The notes: generated by a model not told the origin, from the sequence alone. A stretch of DNA of 64,000 nt from Lasiosphaeris hirsuta (GCA_030549175.1 JAUKUA010000002.1:4092001-4156000); one strand, 5' to 3'. Positions 1 through 13,665 are shown, counted from the first letter of the stretch. A program made the numbers and translations.

Positions 1-1703
1 GCTCATGGATATCCACCACCCATCGCCTCATCCACACCGCTGCAGCTTTTGGGATGTGAACACCACTAGAAAGATATTGCTTCTCTAGCCTTCAAAATGA
101 CATAAACATTACCCTTGAGCCTTAATCAGCAAGGGAGCCTCCGTAGCAGCACTGAGGTACATGATCAAAAGCCACGAGAAAGTAAAGCCGACCACGACTG
201 ACCGCGAAGCAGTTCACGAAGCAGCAGCCAAATGAGCCAGGAGATATTCAGGGAGCAAACATCCATACATACGCCCGTATGTGTACACTTGCCGCCGCCA
301 CCTTCAGGGCCTCGGTACTATCAGCCACCGACGAATCTGGAGATGATGCTTCGTCTGACGAGCCAAATACGGCCGAAAACGGTCATGCATTTTTGTTCCC
401 GTATCATGCTCTAGGTGCTAGACGAGAGGTGCGTTTGGGAGGAGGATCGATTCAGGATGCCTGCCACTAGGAAGAGTGTCTTGGCATGTATCAGTCCCCA
501 GATAGCACCGCGTAAATATCAAGACATTTTGGCCTCCCATCTGTCAACCACCCATAAAGCATCTCAAATACATGCTCCCACGCTCACCACGCCTCCCAAA
601 ACCTTGCCGTCGACCTCGTCCACACGAGCAGTCTAACGGCCTCAACCCACGACTCTACACTAGACCTACCTCCCTCCCCACCTTCAAACGAAGATATATC
701 CACTATCCCCATCCTCATTTCCCATGTCCATAATCTCCCCCATCCCTACCGTGCTCCAAACCCAGGCCGAATCCGGGCCAAATGGCGACGTTATACGGGC
801 CCTGCATGCGATGCCCCGTGCGGCTGAGAAAAAAACGCAGGGGAAAAAAACGGCGGAAACGCCCATTTGTCGTGGCGCATCGGGGGAGGGGGCGTGATCG
901 ATCTAGGGCTGAATTCCCCCACAGGGGTCACACGGTTACAGTCTAAACGGAACGAGCATCTGATTCAAATCTCACCTCTTCCCCCTAGGCTGCCATTCAA
1001 GAAGATCCTCTTTCTCCTCCTTTTCATCACTCCGAGGTGTTTGCACCTTTCATAATTTTCGGCGATCGTCACAGCATCACCAATTGTTACAACGTTGATC
1101 AAGCCTTCTCAAAGGTGGGTAGCCGCAGCATTTCATTACCAGTCCGAACACCCCTCATCTATCCCACCACAGCTCATGATGTAAAGCTCATTATTATTTA
1201 TCATTACTCCCGGTCATCCAACCAATCCCCAGGTCTTCCAAGTCTTTGTCCCCATCCGTTCCCCTTTCCCAGTCCTCACACCGTGTGTATGCAAGCCGAT
1301 TAACCAAATTATGCCACCGCCAGAGCACTGGGGAGAAGAATGCCCCAGTGGCAAAACGAATGTTGCCGCGCCATGCTATGTAAAACCTTTAACGAGGGGG
1401 GTATGCTCAGTTTGCCCAGCCAAATCCAATGGTGGATGCCGATCGTGATTCCGAAATCATGTCCATTGCGCCGAGTATGAGCAGTCGTCAAGCGAGAGAG
1501 AGACGTCAAAAGGGAATCGATATCGATGCTAGTAACGATGATACCGTTCAATCGTTCAGAATCGAGATGTTGGGGGGTTCGCAGTCGACCGGGAGAGCAT
1601 TGAAGACCTTGTTTCCCGAACAAGGCCCTCGCTATTAGGATCATCCGCAGTCTAGGCTGCGAACTGACCAGAGCCAGCGAAACGACGATACCAAGTCGCC
1701 GTC
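1..1703. other. Gene-free left edge
   Basis: I see no supportable gene here. The short open frames are low-complexity, lack family motifs and overlap one another in several frames. The part next to 1704 probably holds the 3' UTR of the AUR1 gene, which ends there on the minus strand. A gene whose exons lie mostly left of the window cannot be excluded. Confidence 0.5.
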
Positions 1704-3241
1704 TCACCTGACTACAACAACCTCGCTCAACTCGCTCTCCAGCGCGACTCTCTCCCCATTCCACACATCACCCTGAGGCATTAGTCCGATAATGCTGTGG
1801 TGTCGAAACTCGTCATCTGGCGTGGTCGGACTCAGAATGCCGGGGGAGCTGGCACTGCTTCCTGAGACAGTCTCCCCACGACTCATCGACTCGAAACTCG
1901 AGCTGCTCCCAAGAGTCCACTCATCACTGTCGCCGTCGATACCCCGCCTTTCAAGCAGACCAAGGCCATACGCATTGGTATTGCCGTATCCGTACCCATT
2001 CTCCTCGTCTCCCGTCTTGGTCCGATCGCCAAACTCGACATATTCGTACTCCCACCGTGTGCTCTTGTCGACTTGAGGCCTCGGTAGCCATCGAACTCGC
2101 GAGATGTAGTACGCCACAGCCGCGATCAACGCACCACCAACAAGGTCGATGGCGTAGTGGTGGTTGAGGTACATGGTGGCCCACCAAATCCAGCCGACAT
2201 ACAAGATGAAAAAGGTCCGGAATCGTGGGAAGCAGTACTGCATAAACAGGGCCTCGACGACGGCGTTGCCGGCGTGCAAGCTCGGGAAAGCGCCGAAGGG
2301 AACAGGGGCTGTTGTGAAGCTCGTTGTGTACATGTCGGCACCAAAAAGCTCGTCAATGCGCGCCAGCCCAGCCGGCGACCCCTCCATACCGTAATGGGCC
2401 GGCTCAAGCCCGTGCGCCTTCTCGTACCAGGGAGGCGTGCAAGGGAAGATGAGCTGGATTGTTACGCCGAGCATGCACATGTAGCCGAAGGCACGGGCGA
2501 AGACGGGGGTCGTACCGGGGGCAGCGAATAGGAAGAGAACAGCGCTGCAGATGGCGGGAGCCGCAAAATGGCCGATGCCGTACGGAAGCCATGCGAGGAT
2601 ATCGAGGATCGGATGGACATGAGCCGAGAGGATATTCGACAAGTTGGCACCATAGAGCACGTTCTCGAGCGCGGGGAGGACTTTAACCCAGATGTGGGGT
2701 CGATACTCGGGGGCGATGAAGCTGTTGGGCGAATGACGTGTCAGTAATCAAGGTCACGGTGCGGAAGAACAACGGTTTCTCCCCCAGCAGTCCAGCAACT
2801 AACTTACCGGCTCGAGAAGAAATACAGGAGGTACGTCCATATCGGGAGCGAAGGCAGGAAGAACTGTTGTGTGATAGGCATAAGGAGTAGCACCGCCATG
2901 GAAACCAGGGCGCCTGTCTTGATGAGTGAGCCGGGTGGTAGGATGCACAGCGAGAATATGATATATCCAAATAGTAGTACGTATTGGAGGTCGTAGACCT
3001 GCCATTTCCGCTCGCGCAAGGTTTTTAGACTCTCAAGCGCATTGAAGGATGTCTGAAGACGGGTCACACTGTCGAGATGTGGGCCAGTATTGGATTTGAT
3101 CTTTTGCAGGTTGCGTAACCTCCGACTGGGTCGGTACTTGTGAGGGATCGGGTTGAGCTTCGCGAGGTTGAGAGAGCCGGGCCAGGCGAAGAGCAGCATC
3201 TTCCCTTTCGGCTGGTTGAGAACGGCCGTGAATTCTTGCAT
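1704..3241 (-). CDS. AUR1: Inositol phosphorylceramide synthase catalytic subunit (AUR1)
   Basis: Transfers phosphoinositol from phosphatidylinositol to ceramide in the Golgi, the fungus-specific step of sphingolipid synthesis and the target of aureobasidin A. There are two exons, 2808-3241 and 1704-2721, with an 86 bp GT-AG intron; the spliced frame is 483 aa. The protein has several hydrophobic segments and a PAP2-type active site: the CTPPWY segment, SLHAG with His294, and YLNHHYAIDLVGG with His333 and Asp337. As I remember yeast Aur1, its catalytic His255/His294/Asp298 are all offset by the same 39 residues. A roughly 120-residue acidic, Ser-rich cytosolic tail follows the last membrane segment. 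The start is the ATG at 3241 (MQEFTAV); a longer frame would need TTG. Identity is very secure; the exact start is less so. Confidence 0.95.
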
Positions 3242-6200
3242 TGCAGACAAAACGAGCCAGCCCCCGTGGGACAGAGCAGGAAGACGAGATATTAGGAGGA
3301 GCCCCGATAAGCCCGTCTAGGGATTGGGGGAGTAGGAGAAGAAGGTCGAGGACGAAGCGGCGGCGGACACGGAGGAAAAGTACGGAGGAGGTGGCTCGGC
3401 AGGGAATGCGAGAGTCGGATCCGGCGGTGCTATCGTCGTTGCATACGCATGTCGTCGATTGTCTACTGGATTATGTATGTGTAGTGCTACTACTGAGTAG
3501 ATGCCCACCACTTTACGTCGGTGTCGGTGTCGAATGTTTGTGTTCGAGTTGGTGAAGCAGAGAAATGTCGTGACCGAGGGACTAGGACGTGGTACCGTCG
3601 AGGCGGAAGTGGGTACGTGTGGGTGTGGGTGGCGACTGCGGCTTTCATATGCAACACTCGGGTGACGAAGAGATCAAAATGACGCTGGGGTGCGAGTGCT
3701 GCCAAGCCCACCTGCACTAACTGAATAATAATCAATCAGAGGAGGGGTCTAGGATGGACACACGGAGTCTACAGAAGGCCGACATCTACCCGCCGAGGAA
3801 CGCCTGCCTAGTCTTAGGTTGCCCAGTCGCCCTAGTCAGCGCTGGCTGCGGAGACAGCGGAAGCGGGTTGTTCGAGTGCTGCTGGGCGCTGGCTTGGCTG
3901 TGGCCCGGTGATGGTGCCCCTGCACGGTCGCTTGCAGCGCATGTCGTTCAGGGCAGCAAGGGCAGCCCCTCCTCCCGTCCTTCAACCTTATTGTGCAGCT
4001 AGCGGGTGAATATGTCAGGAATATGCAGCTAATGAGCCACCAACCGAAGCATCACACGACAAAAGCCCACATTGGGATGCGATCGCATTTTCTTCTAGAT
4101 GCATATCGGCAAAGCAGATGAGTGCTCATTCGAGTGGTTAGCTTCTTGGTGTCTTAGGCCCTGCAGAGCGACGCTGGCGTGTCCGTCTCCAGTTTGAAGG
4201 GTCTGGAACACGGCAAGCAGCACCGGCACTTGATGCCTTCCAATGGATAAGGCCTGGGATGGACATAGATCCTCGATAATCAGACAATGCCACCCATCAA
4301 CTTTCCGAGTCCGAGGCCAGCACCGCAAAGATATCAAGGTACCGCTACACATGCCATGTCGCGCGGCAAAGGACCCCAAGCCGCTAAGTGGCGTCATCCC
4401 CGTTAGGTCACATCAGGGAGATCCGTGTTATCCGGGGGAATCGAAGCCAAGGTTCGGTTCGCTAAAGGCGTTGTGAATGGCTTGCGATCCTCATGGGTGC
4501 CGCCCCCTGCCATCGTCTTTTATCAATCACCAAGATGCTCCTTGAACGCTGCTTGTAGTGGATAACCTGCTGTATTCACTCTTGAATTAAAGCCAAATGC
4601 TATAAGAAACATTTCTGTATCCGCGATCTGAAAATGATAGCGACAGAAATCATCAGCGAAGACAGAGAGCATCGGTATCATTCCGCTTCGCCATGACTCA
4701 GCGTCATCGCCCATTTCTTTGCTGGTTTCAATTCGACGATTCATGGTGGGGTACGGAGTATTCAATCGCGCCGCGCGAACATCGCTAGTGGACCTTTGAT
4801 AGGTACTGGCATTTACGTCTTCAGCAATCGACCAATGCCTGTCTCAGGAACCAACTGGAGTGTGACCGACTGACTGGAAAGGTTTGTAATATTGAATCCG
4901 CTTGCGGCAATGGAAGCGTAGCGGAAACGTCCGCCAACCGGAAACCTCGAGATTGCTATTGCTGCTAGCAGTAATGGTAAGGCTCAAAATGGGTCGACTA
5001 TATCTCCAGCAATGGGCTTCCCGGGGTTTCGCTAAATATCTCACCCCAAGGCAATCTTGGGCGAGGGCGTCAGTCCTTGCGTCGCTCCCTTTTGCTGTGG
5101 TTGCTGTGGAGCTGCTTGCGGTCCTCCAGTGTTGAAGTGGGTGGAATTTCAGGCGGGAGACCGGCACCTGTTCAGAGCTGCGTGGTCTAATCCCGAACGC
5201 GAAAGGCTTTGCGAAGATGTACCGGAACCTGGCGCCTCACCACTGACCGATTCGGTGTTCTGCAGCACATCACACACTTCTGATTTCTGTTCGTGGCCGT
5301 AAGATGCGTACTCAAGTACCAAGCATTTGTTTTAGACACTGCGGTATGGTGCCTCCCCCTCCCCCCCCCTTCCCCCCCGCATTAAACATCAGACACAATC
5401 GATACCAAAGGGGGATGAAAACGAAACGGCAACCGGTTGATCTGATCTGCTCGTCATAACGACCCCGGAAACCGGCAAAAGATGTCCAGGCCAGGCGAAG
5501 GGTCATAGCACACACCCCGTTAGACGAATAACCCAGAACTCATCGCTGTGCTGTCTTGATGGGATCCGATCAAGAGACCACAACGCCAGCAGGAATGCAG
5601 AAATGCAGCAGAATGAATGGCACAGGGCGCCCGCTGCCTTGGCGCGATATGTAAAGCACATGAGCAGGACTAGCCAACTAGCATGTGAGATTTCGCAGCC
5701 ACATGACGGCCCTCGCTGCAGCGGCCAGCGGCCACTGAAAATCTCGACCTTGGTTCAAAGCCATCATGCCATTCGCTCCTGGTGGACATCCAATGATCTC
5801 AGAGGCTGCCGCCGGAAGCTGCGGATGCGAACCACGCAACAACGTCGCAGTGGACTCGCCGTTTTCTCTCCGCGAATTGCCTCCACAAAGCGAAACGAAA
5901 AAATTGCTTTCCTCTCTTCATTTTGCCTCGAGCTCAAGCTCCACACTGAGATGGCCTCGACCCTTGGATTAGGAAACTCTTTTCGAAGAGTTTTTGCTTC
6001 CTTTCTCTTCAGACCTCCCATGAGCCTACTGAAAATATTTCAAGGTCGAGGGGAACTAACCAGCCCTGGAGAAACCCCCCTTTCTCATCGGAGGGGAACC
6101 TATCCAAGCAGGCCTGTCCTGGGCGATCTCCGAGCCTCCCGACGACGCCGTGTGAGCCCATCTGGTTTGGTGAAGGCCTGTCCTGATCGGGTTCTGTGCT

Positions 6201-7796
6201 CCTGTAGTGCGGTTGGGTGGCATTCGGACTCTCGGAGTCGGGTCCTTCATTGACAGCGCGGACTAAAAACCCCGACAAGCCATCCCGCTGCCTTCCATCC
6301 CATCCTCTCCCCCTCCCACTAAAACCAGGAGCCCGATGCGCGCATCGACCCTCCATGCCCGGCCGCTGTCCCGCTAGCCATGTGTGAATTTTTGGCGCTT
6401 GCTAGCGCGCGGGTGAACCGTCATGGATATTTCGTCCATGCGTTCGGCCGCCACCAGTGACTCGCCAGACGCTGTGTCATCGTGAGTGGACGAGCGAGGT
6501 GGTCTGACTGCAGATGGCTTGATGCGGCGCTGGTAACCAACCTCCTCAACCCGGGCGAGATATGCGATGCGCCTGATTAATTCCCAGGCGACGACCAGCA
6601 ACTGGCTGACGGCGATATCTACAAGACGCAGCTTTCGTATGAACTCGTCTATTGCAGAGAATATTGCGCCTCTGTGTCGTTTGTGAGGGCATCGCGATGT
6701 TTAGGACTCATCATGAGGTAGACATATTTGAGTTTTATATCTTACCAAGAGAAGAATTCATAGTTTATGAGTATACGCAATAACACATGATGTGGACCAC
6801 AATCCATACTTGCGCAGTAGTTTGTCATCGACCAGTTGTCCAGCCTGGGCTAATATACGACTACCCCCGAATAGCCAACATGAGCCGCTGAAACGAAACA
6901 GAATCCACCTTCGCCTGGGTGTTTTATCGCTGTGCCCGATAGAATGCCGCACCGGCTGGGAAAACAGTGATCATCCCAACTCGATGGGTAATATTTGTAC
7001 GACGCATACCACCCGATGGATCCAAGCAACTCAGAAGTGTAACATATCCTACCAACGAATAGCACAACCCACTTCTCCCAGGATCTCTAGACTCAAAACC
7101 ACACATAGTTTCTCTCTCTCTCTCTATATATATATATATAATAACAAGCTGTCCTCGCTCCATCCGGTCTCACAACCCCTTGAAACCCCAAACCAAATCA
7201 CCAGCCGCAACCCACGGTTTAAATAAACGGGAGCAAACAAAGGTATCATATCATTCGACCGTACCGCTATAGATAACTCGCCCCATTACACGCCCTAGAC
7301 ACTTTGCATCTACAATTGCAGCCCAATCTCAATATACACAGCGTGATAGCAACAACCCTCTCCCCTCGCCAATCCACCCGTCTGTTTCTTTTGTATATTT
7401 TTCCTTTGCATAAAGAAAAAAAGGGGGGGGGCGGGCCGTACTACGGTAAAGGTTGCAAAGCCTCCCATCACGGTGGCTCGGAAGGTAAAGGAACAGGGAG
7501 GGGACATGTTGTCTGAAGATGCAAAGATAGTGAGAGTAAGAAGACGAAAAATAGAAAAACACAATCCATTCCGTCGCCTATTGAACCGCAGTGACTCTTT
7601 CTCTTTCCCTCCATTTCGTGTCGTCCCGATCGTGACCATCACTCATGCCGTCTGGACCAGCCTGGCCTCAGGTATAAACTCCCTCCCACCCAATCACCGA
7701 CGCTTCCGCCCGCTCTGCCGCTTTACGGGGATTGGCCCTTTCGCTTTGCGGCTGCTTTAGTATCATTTACCGCCCACTGCATTACCACCCCTGACC
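3242..7796. other. 4.5 kb gene-free region
   Basis: The right part lies 3' of the CaMK gene and the left part is the AUR1 upstream region. No frame carries recognisable motifs. The longest, 5603-6253 (+), has a basic, random-looking composition. A frame at 4523-4765 (-) looks slightly more protein-like but matches nothing I know. A TC/TA microsatellite lies at 7111-7142. It could hold a decayed element or an unannotated noncoding RNA. Confidence 0.5.
7111..7142. repeat. (TC)n-(TA)n compound microsatellite
   Basis: A run of TC dinucleotides (about 7111-7125) passes directly into TA dinucleotides (to about 7142). It lies in noncoding sequence 3' of the kinase gene. Length polymorphism would be expected. 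Confidence 0.9.
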
Positions 7797-9186
7797 CTAC
7801 CGCCTCCCCAGCCCATTCCACAGCCCTTTACTCGTCTCCACGACCCGGTTCGCTTCGCTCCCAGGCCTCAAGCTCGCTGGCACCGGCGGGGCATCGTCCA
7901 TAGCGACGTCCCCGTCCGCACTACCGCGGTCCGATTGTTCCGGCTGCGTGGCATAGCCGCTGTCCTTGCCCTGGCCAGCCTCCCTGCCGCCCTCCTCCTT
8001 CTGCGCACCGGCACCCATGGGCGGCGACATTGGGATAGGCGGGCTCGCGCCCGGACTAGCAAGGCCGCCGGCCCCGTTGTTGCGACCGGGTTCGCGGCTC
8101 TTGATGCCGTTCATGAACTGGCCTTCGCGCAGCTTGTTAATAGCGCGGACCGTGTCGATAGCGGCGTGGAGCGTGCGGCGCGCGTTGAAGTTCTTCTTGA
8201 CAGTAGGGAGCAGGTTCTGACCCTTATCAGCATCAGCACCGCCTGCGGCCGCGACGCGCGCCCATCCGGCGACGAATGGATGTTGTAGGGCCTCGTGCGC
8301 CGTCATGCGCTTGGCCGGGTCGATAGTCAAGCAGCGCCGGATAAAGTCCTTTGCGCTATCCGACACGCCGCGCCAGTACTCAAGCGGGGTGAAGCTGTAG
8401 TCGGCGTTGAGGATGGCCTGCATCTCCTCAAAGTCTGAGTCGCGGTCGAAGGGCGTGTAGCCGCACAGCAAGAAGTAGGTGATGACGCCCAGCGCCCACA
8501 GGTCGACGGGCTTGCCATGGCCCGTCTTCTTGAAAATCTCTGGCGCCATGTAGCCTGGCGTGCCGCAGGTTGTTGTGAGCACGTGGAACTGCTCCTCGTC
8601 CATGATGCGGCTCAGGCCAAAGTCAGCAATCAGCAAGTCGGCATTGTCCTCGGGCGTGCGGAAGAGTAGATTCTCGGGCTTGAGGTCGCGGTGCACTATT
8701 CCGTGATCATGCAAGTACGCGACCGCCGACAGCGTGGCGCGGATCAGATCAGCCGCGTCCGATTCGTAGTATGACCCCTTGCGGCAGATACGGTCGAACA
8801 ACTCGCCACCCAGTGCCAGGTCCGTAACCAGGTACAGGTTGTTCATAGTCTCAAAATAGTCGACAAGCGTCAGGATGTTCTGGTGACCCATCGACACCTT
8901 CTTCAACACAGCGATCTCGTTTCGTACCTAGGAGGCGCAAAGCACAACGTCAGCTTGGATCATGACTGCGACACGCCTACTCTCCCGAAGGTATATGTAC
9001 CATATGCTCTCTGCCTGCCATCAACCTCTTGTTGATCACCTTGGCAGCGTAGTAGCGCCCCGTATCAATATGGACACACTCCTTGACGACCGAGTATGAG
9101 CCCGCGCCCAACGTTTTCCCAACCTTGTAGCGACATGGTTGAATCTGCGGTTGCGGTCGGTCGCCGCCGTTGGCTGCCGTGGTCAT
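7797..9186 (-). CDS. Ca2+/calmodulin-dependent protein kinase (CaMK1/cmkA type)
   Basis: Ser/Thr kinase activated by Ca2+/calmodulin. Two exons, 9001-9186 and 7797-8927, with a 73 bp GT-AG intron between HM and VRNEIAV; 438 aa. The kinase landmarks are complete: glycine loop TLGAGSYSVV (25-34), AAK with Lys49, HRDLKPEN with catalytic Asp143, DFG with Asp164, and APE (190-192). The activation loop contains TTTCGTPGYMAPE. After the catalytic domain the basic segment NFNARRTLHAAIDTVRAINK is a plausible autoinhibitory/calmodulin-binding helix. The tail is a Gly/Pro/Ser-rich, probably disordered region. The start is the ATG at 9186. The sequence closely resembles the Neurospora/Aspergillus CaMK family as I remember it. 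Confidence 0.95.
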
Positions 9187-9933
9187 GATGGCGGGTATCG
9201 CTGGTACGTTTGGGGGCAGTGGGTGGCTGATAGAGCAATAAAACGGTGCGAGGGCTGGTCTAGTGCGGCTCTACAAGCCCAGTGGCTCAGACAGACTCGA
9301 GTCAGGCACAAGGCGCAACTCGTCAGACGGATTCGGGCGCGGGAGGGAGGGCCTTGCGGTAGTCACCGATAAATAAGCCGTTAGGTTCCAAGTTCCAAGG
9401 CGTAGTAATAAGTCAATATGAGGGGCCCCGGCGCGAGGTCGACACGAGGGAGGTTGTCAAAGGTCTTTCAGATTTTCAAGCAGTCAGCCGCAGCGCGGTG
9501 TCTCTATGTTCAGCTGTGCCCCTCTCGACGAGAGCCAATCACAGCATGTCCGCTCCATGCCCCGCCTTCTCCGACGTTCTCGACCCAATCACTACGGCCA
9601 CTCCCTAGGGTATCTCCAGTTGCTATCCGTCGGCCCGGTCCAGACGCCGGGCACGGGCCCGGCAACCGGCAACGGCCACAGGCACATCATTTCTGCCCCA
9701 AACATTCCAGAGTCTCTTCCAGGGCGGCTCCTCCCTCCTGTGAGTCCAAATCAAAACGAAGCCAAACTAAGCCAGCAAGCGAACAATAGCCCCACTGCTT
9801 CTTCGAACGGCGTTCGCCTCCTATTACCCCCCACTACTGCATAGAAGGCACAGCAGCAAGGCAAAAAAAGGATGGAGTGGCGAATGTCGTCTGGTTTTGG
9901 GACTCAAATTTGCAGAGGGAGAGCGGTTGTACT
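9187..9933. other. Intergenic: CaMK upstream region and KRE33 3' flank
   Basis: Both flanking genes are on the minus strand, so this holds the CaMK promoter/5' UTR and the end of the KRE33 transcript. The open frames on the plus strand are shadows without motifs. Confidence 0.6.
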
Positions 9934-12900
9934 TCACCTCTTCTTGTCATGCTTCTTCCCCTTCTTGGGCTTCTTGTGCTTCTTATCTTCCGCATTGTCC
10001 CGCTTGTCGGCTGGTTCAGGGCTGGCCTTCCGCTTCGCCTTCTGAGTCTTGACGCTCACTAGCGGGTTGCCTTTGCCACTCTTGGCCGCCTTCAGCACCT
10101 GCTTCTCTGCGTCCTCCCACTGTGTACTTCCGCCATCGATCTCGTACCTGACTTGTGTTAGTTCCTTATTTGCTCATAATAGTCGTGCTTCTTACTGATC
10201 TAGTGGTAGGGAGTCGATGAGCTCCCTCTGCTTTTGCCGGAGCTCCCTAACCGCCTCATCACCCTCCTCCATAAGCTCATCCTCCAAGTTCGCATCGAGT
10301 GCCACAAACTTGTTGTCGATAATTTCGTCATCATGGGCTCCTGATGCATTTTCAACACCAACACCGATTGCTCTCGCGTCTGGCATCTCAGCTTCGATCG
10401 ATTCGGAGACAAGCGATGCGAGATGTGTCGTTATCCTCCGCATGGTCTTCATGAAGATGGCAAGGAGCTGCGAGGGGGGGAGCGAAAGCTCCGCAGCAAT
10501 TATGTCTACCTCCTTGTGCTGCAGGCCAATCGCGAGAAGGATAGCCTGATGCAGGCCACTCAGCTTGATGCTAGACTTCAGACGGCCGGCGAAGTAAAGA
10601 CTAGCAATCGTCGGGATAAGATCTAGTACAACGTGGTAATCTAACATGCCGTTGGCGTAAGACTCGAGGCGCTTGTGGTCAAACGGTGTGAACAACTTGT
10701 CGAGATCGGCCTTGGTAAGCTCGCTGGATTCATTGGCCGGATCCAGCTGCGCACCCAAGGTGGCAGAGTCCTCAATTCTCAACGCGAGGATGGAGGGGAA
10801 GTCGCGGAATCGGTAGGACAAGAGGGACAGGAAGCGGCGGTGGAAGTCGTTGGCGAAAGCGCCGAGCCAAGTTCGATCGCTTTCCTCCTTGAGAGGTCGC
10901 AACATCACGCAGGTGTGCTCGCCGGTAAGATCATTCGCTGTTTGTCTCTGCAACGCCATTAGTATCATTCTGGCGAAGTTAGGCTTGTGGGTGGCCAACA
11001 TACCAAATAAACCGGTGAAAACGAAGCCCGCTTCCAGAACTTGTGAAGGGGTGTAGTGAGGCCATAACTGACGCCCACGTAGTCAAGCCTCTCTGGCCGA
11101 CGTTCGGCGAGCTTGGCGAAGAGAGGAGGCAACTCATTCATATCACGGATCTTGATATCGTCGAAGAGACTGGCCTCTGCGAGCTCGGTATCTGTTACTC
11201 GGGGGATACTTGGCTGTGACAAGATCCCCACATCTTCCGAGAGGTTTGCAAACTTGCCCTCGTAGTAGTTGACAAGGAGTTCGAGCGCCTTCGAACCGTA
11301 TCCCATCGATATATAGTCGGGATTGGTGGCTATTCGAACCACACGGGCTCCAGACAGAGAAGCAAACTCGTCGTCCTGGAACTGCTGGCTGACAAGCCAG
11401 GGGATCAGATCACCAGCGGGCTGCTGGCCTCTGCTTAGGCTGCTGAGGATGCTTTGTCTGCTAATCTTTCCTTCCAGGGAAATTTGGATGACACACAGGG
11501 GCTCGGGCAGTCGGCCCTCAACAATAGGAGCAGTAAGGACAAAAAGCTCGTGCGCAGGCGCATCGCTCATCAGTTGCAGGTCATTGGGCGAATTCTTGTA
11601 ATGGCTGGCAACATATAGCGCCACCATTTGCTGTAAGAACTTCTCCGACACTGGGTGAAACGAGAAAAGTGTGTCCCGGTTAACGTGAAGCAGCTCACAT
11701 TGCGAAGGATCCTGTTACCAATGTTAGCTTACGCAATATCAACAACCGCAAATACGCGAATCCAAAGGCTGCCGAGGAAGGAAGTACTGACCGGACATCC
11801 TTGTGTGTTGAGCTTGGATCTTGGGAGCGTTGCGTCGAGGCACAGAAGAGTGTTCAGCCACTTCTCAACCGCATCACCCTGAGCGTAACGGATTGGCTCA
11901 GAAAGAGTGATTTCCTTCAGAGAGCGCCCACCGTTGAAGCTCGAATCCTTAGCTTCCTTGCCACTAGATCGGTCCACTTCAATCGCACCATTAGCACCGG
12001 CGCCCACTCTAGACTGCTCTCTGAGCTGTTTGATGAGCTTTAGCGATAGCGAACGCCCAGTTCCTTCATATCCGCTGATGGTGGATGCCATGAAGACCAG
12101 GTAAGGCCCCATCAACTTCCGTACCAACGCTGTGTTATAGTGTGTTAGCAGCCTCCTGAAGCAGCCTTTAAGACTCAAATTGTAGAGAGAAAGTGCCATA
12201 TGGCTACAAGTACGTACGCAATGGGATAGCCGCTGCCTCGTCGATAACAACTAGCTCTGCTTGGCCGAGAATGTGAGCATCCTGAGGACGGAAGTACTGG
12301 ATTGTTTGTCGATGGTTCCTGTGAATGTTCACTCTAACGATGGCCTTGTTGAAATCAGGGTTTGTTGATTGAATGATAGAGTAATCGGCATGGTCCTTGT
12401 AGTCCAGTGCATCGAATCCCTTGAATACAAACTCGAACAGGGTCTTCAAGTTCTCAGGAGAAGGCGATGTAATGAAAATATTGCTGTAGCCATAAGCCAC
12501 AGCAGATGCAATCGCAAGGCCCACTATAAGACTCAAAGTTAGCTCGCTGTGTCTGCAAACTCCTTGCTTCAGTAGTGCTCACTAGCTGCCGATTTACCAC
12601 GACCACGAGCCGCAGTAAGCGTGACTGTATTGCGAAGGGTCTTCTCCGCAATAGCGTCCACAAATGTGAGCAATGCTTTTGCCTGGTCGGTCGTGCGTGC
12701 CAGTTGGACAAGAGATCCAATCGGCTGAGTGTCGGCGAGGGAGTCTTTCACATTCTGAAGCTCATTTTGTGCAGGAGTTGCAGGCTCATCCTTTGATGGC
12801 AGAGGCAACGGTTTGACACCCTTTCCACCAGATATAGGAAGAACATTCAACTCGTCGTCGATGACCAGGCATGATTCGCAGCTGCCCAAGGAGAGGATAA

Positions 12901-13665
12901 AACGCTCGTTGAATCTTGCGGTAACATCATCGTGGGCTTCGGTCCTGTATCGGGAATGGACGTCCATAGATAGGGTATAGAGTTGTTTCAAGCTGTTCAT
13001 GCCCTTCAACAGAAGAATAACCAAGCCTCCGCCCTCGACTGTTTCGATGGTCCGGGCTAGGATGTTGGGGGTTACGGCCTCGAAATCTTGAAGAATGCAC
13101 TGCTATCGATCAGTAGCCAAACCAGGGAAATACGGAAAGCATCCAGGAGCACGAGATAGCAGCCTCACCATGCCGTATGTGTTGCCCAAGATCTTATCCG
13201 TCTCCTTGTAGTAGGTGTACCGAATATCATTGAGCGAGATGAAGAGTTCGAAGGGGTCTTCCGAGTTAGCCTCCCGTGTGCCACGCTTTATCTCCTTCTT
13301 GATCTTGTTTTCTCTCTTTTTACGGTGACTGGTGAAGCCGAGGAGCTTGCTCTTGTAAGCCCAAAGGACTGACTTGTTCTGTCGCAGGTTCTGTTGGGAC
13401 ATGATGTGATACACTAAGGTCGAGTGTTAGAAGCCGCCTGAAGTGAGGTAGGGCTAACAACCCGGGGCGCATGCTTACAGTGGACAATGGCATCTTTGGA
13501 GTGATCGCCAACAACAACGAAAAAGCTTCGCTTCTTTTCTTGGAGGCCATTGCGCATCAGCGCGGGGATGCGCGAATCTCTGGACAAGACATAGGTGTGA
13601 GCGAGGAAACGGCAAATAGGACCAGAAAACTGTGGGTTTACTTACACCGTCTTCTGTTGTGACAT
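9934..13665 (-). CDS. KRE33: RNA cytidine acetyltransferase (KRE33/NAT10)
   Basis: ATP-dependent enzyme that makes N4-acetylcytidine in 18S rRNA and tRNA and is needed for small-subunit biogenesis in the nucleolus. I assembled nine exons: 13646-13665, 13479-13579, 13169-13413, 12583-13099, 12218-12523, 11792-12129, 11004-11711, 10196-10947 and 9934-10147. They sum to 3201 nt, 1066 aa, close to the yeast length. Order of parts: N-terminal domain with SFFVVVGDHSKDAIVH, helicase P-loop AARGRGKSAA near residue 290, VVIDEAAAIPLPLV (Walker B region), GNAT acetyltransferase core with RVVRIATNPDYISMGYGSKA (about 640-665), a tRNA-binding-like domain, and a Lys-rich nucleolar tail ending KKGKKHDKKR. 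All eight introns are GT-AG, 48-88 bp except one of 99 bp; one donor is the less usual GTCAGT. The first exon codes only seven residues. Confidence 0.95.

Noticed and set aside
930..1000. tRNA-like T-loop sequence (GATTCAAATC)
   Set aside because: No matching acceptor, D or anticodon arms; scanning for T-loop motifs on both strands gave no complete cloverleaf anywhere in the window.
4523..4765. 80-codon open frame (minus) with fairly protein-like composition
   Set aside because: Too short and isolated; no motif and no flanking exons could be joined.
5603..6253. 216-codon open frame on the plus strand
   Set aside because: Basic, random-looking composition, no motif, and overlapping frames on both strands of similar length.
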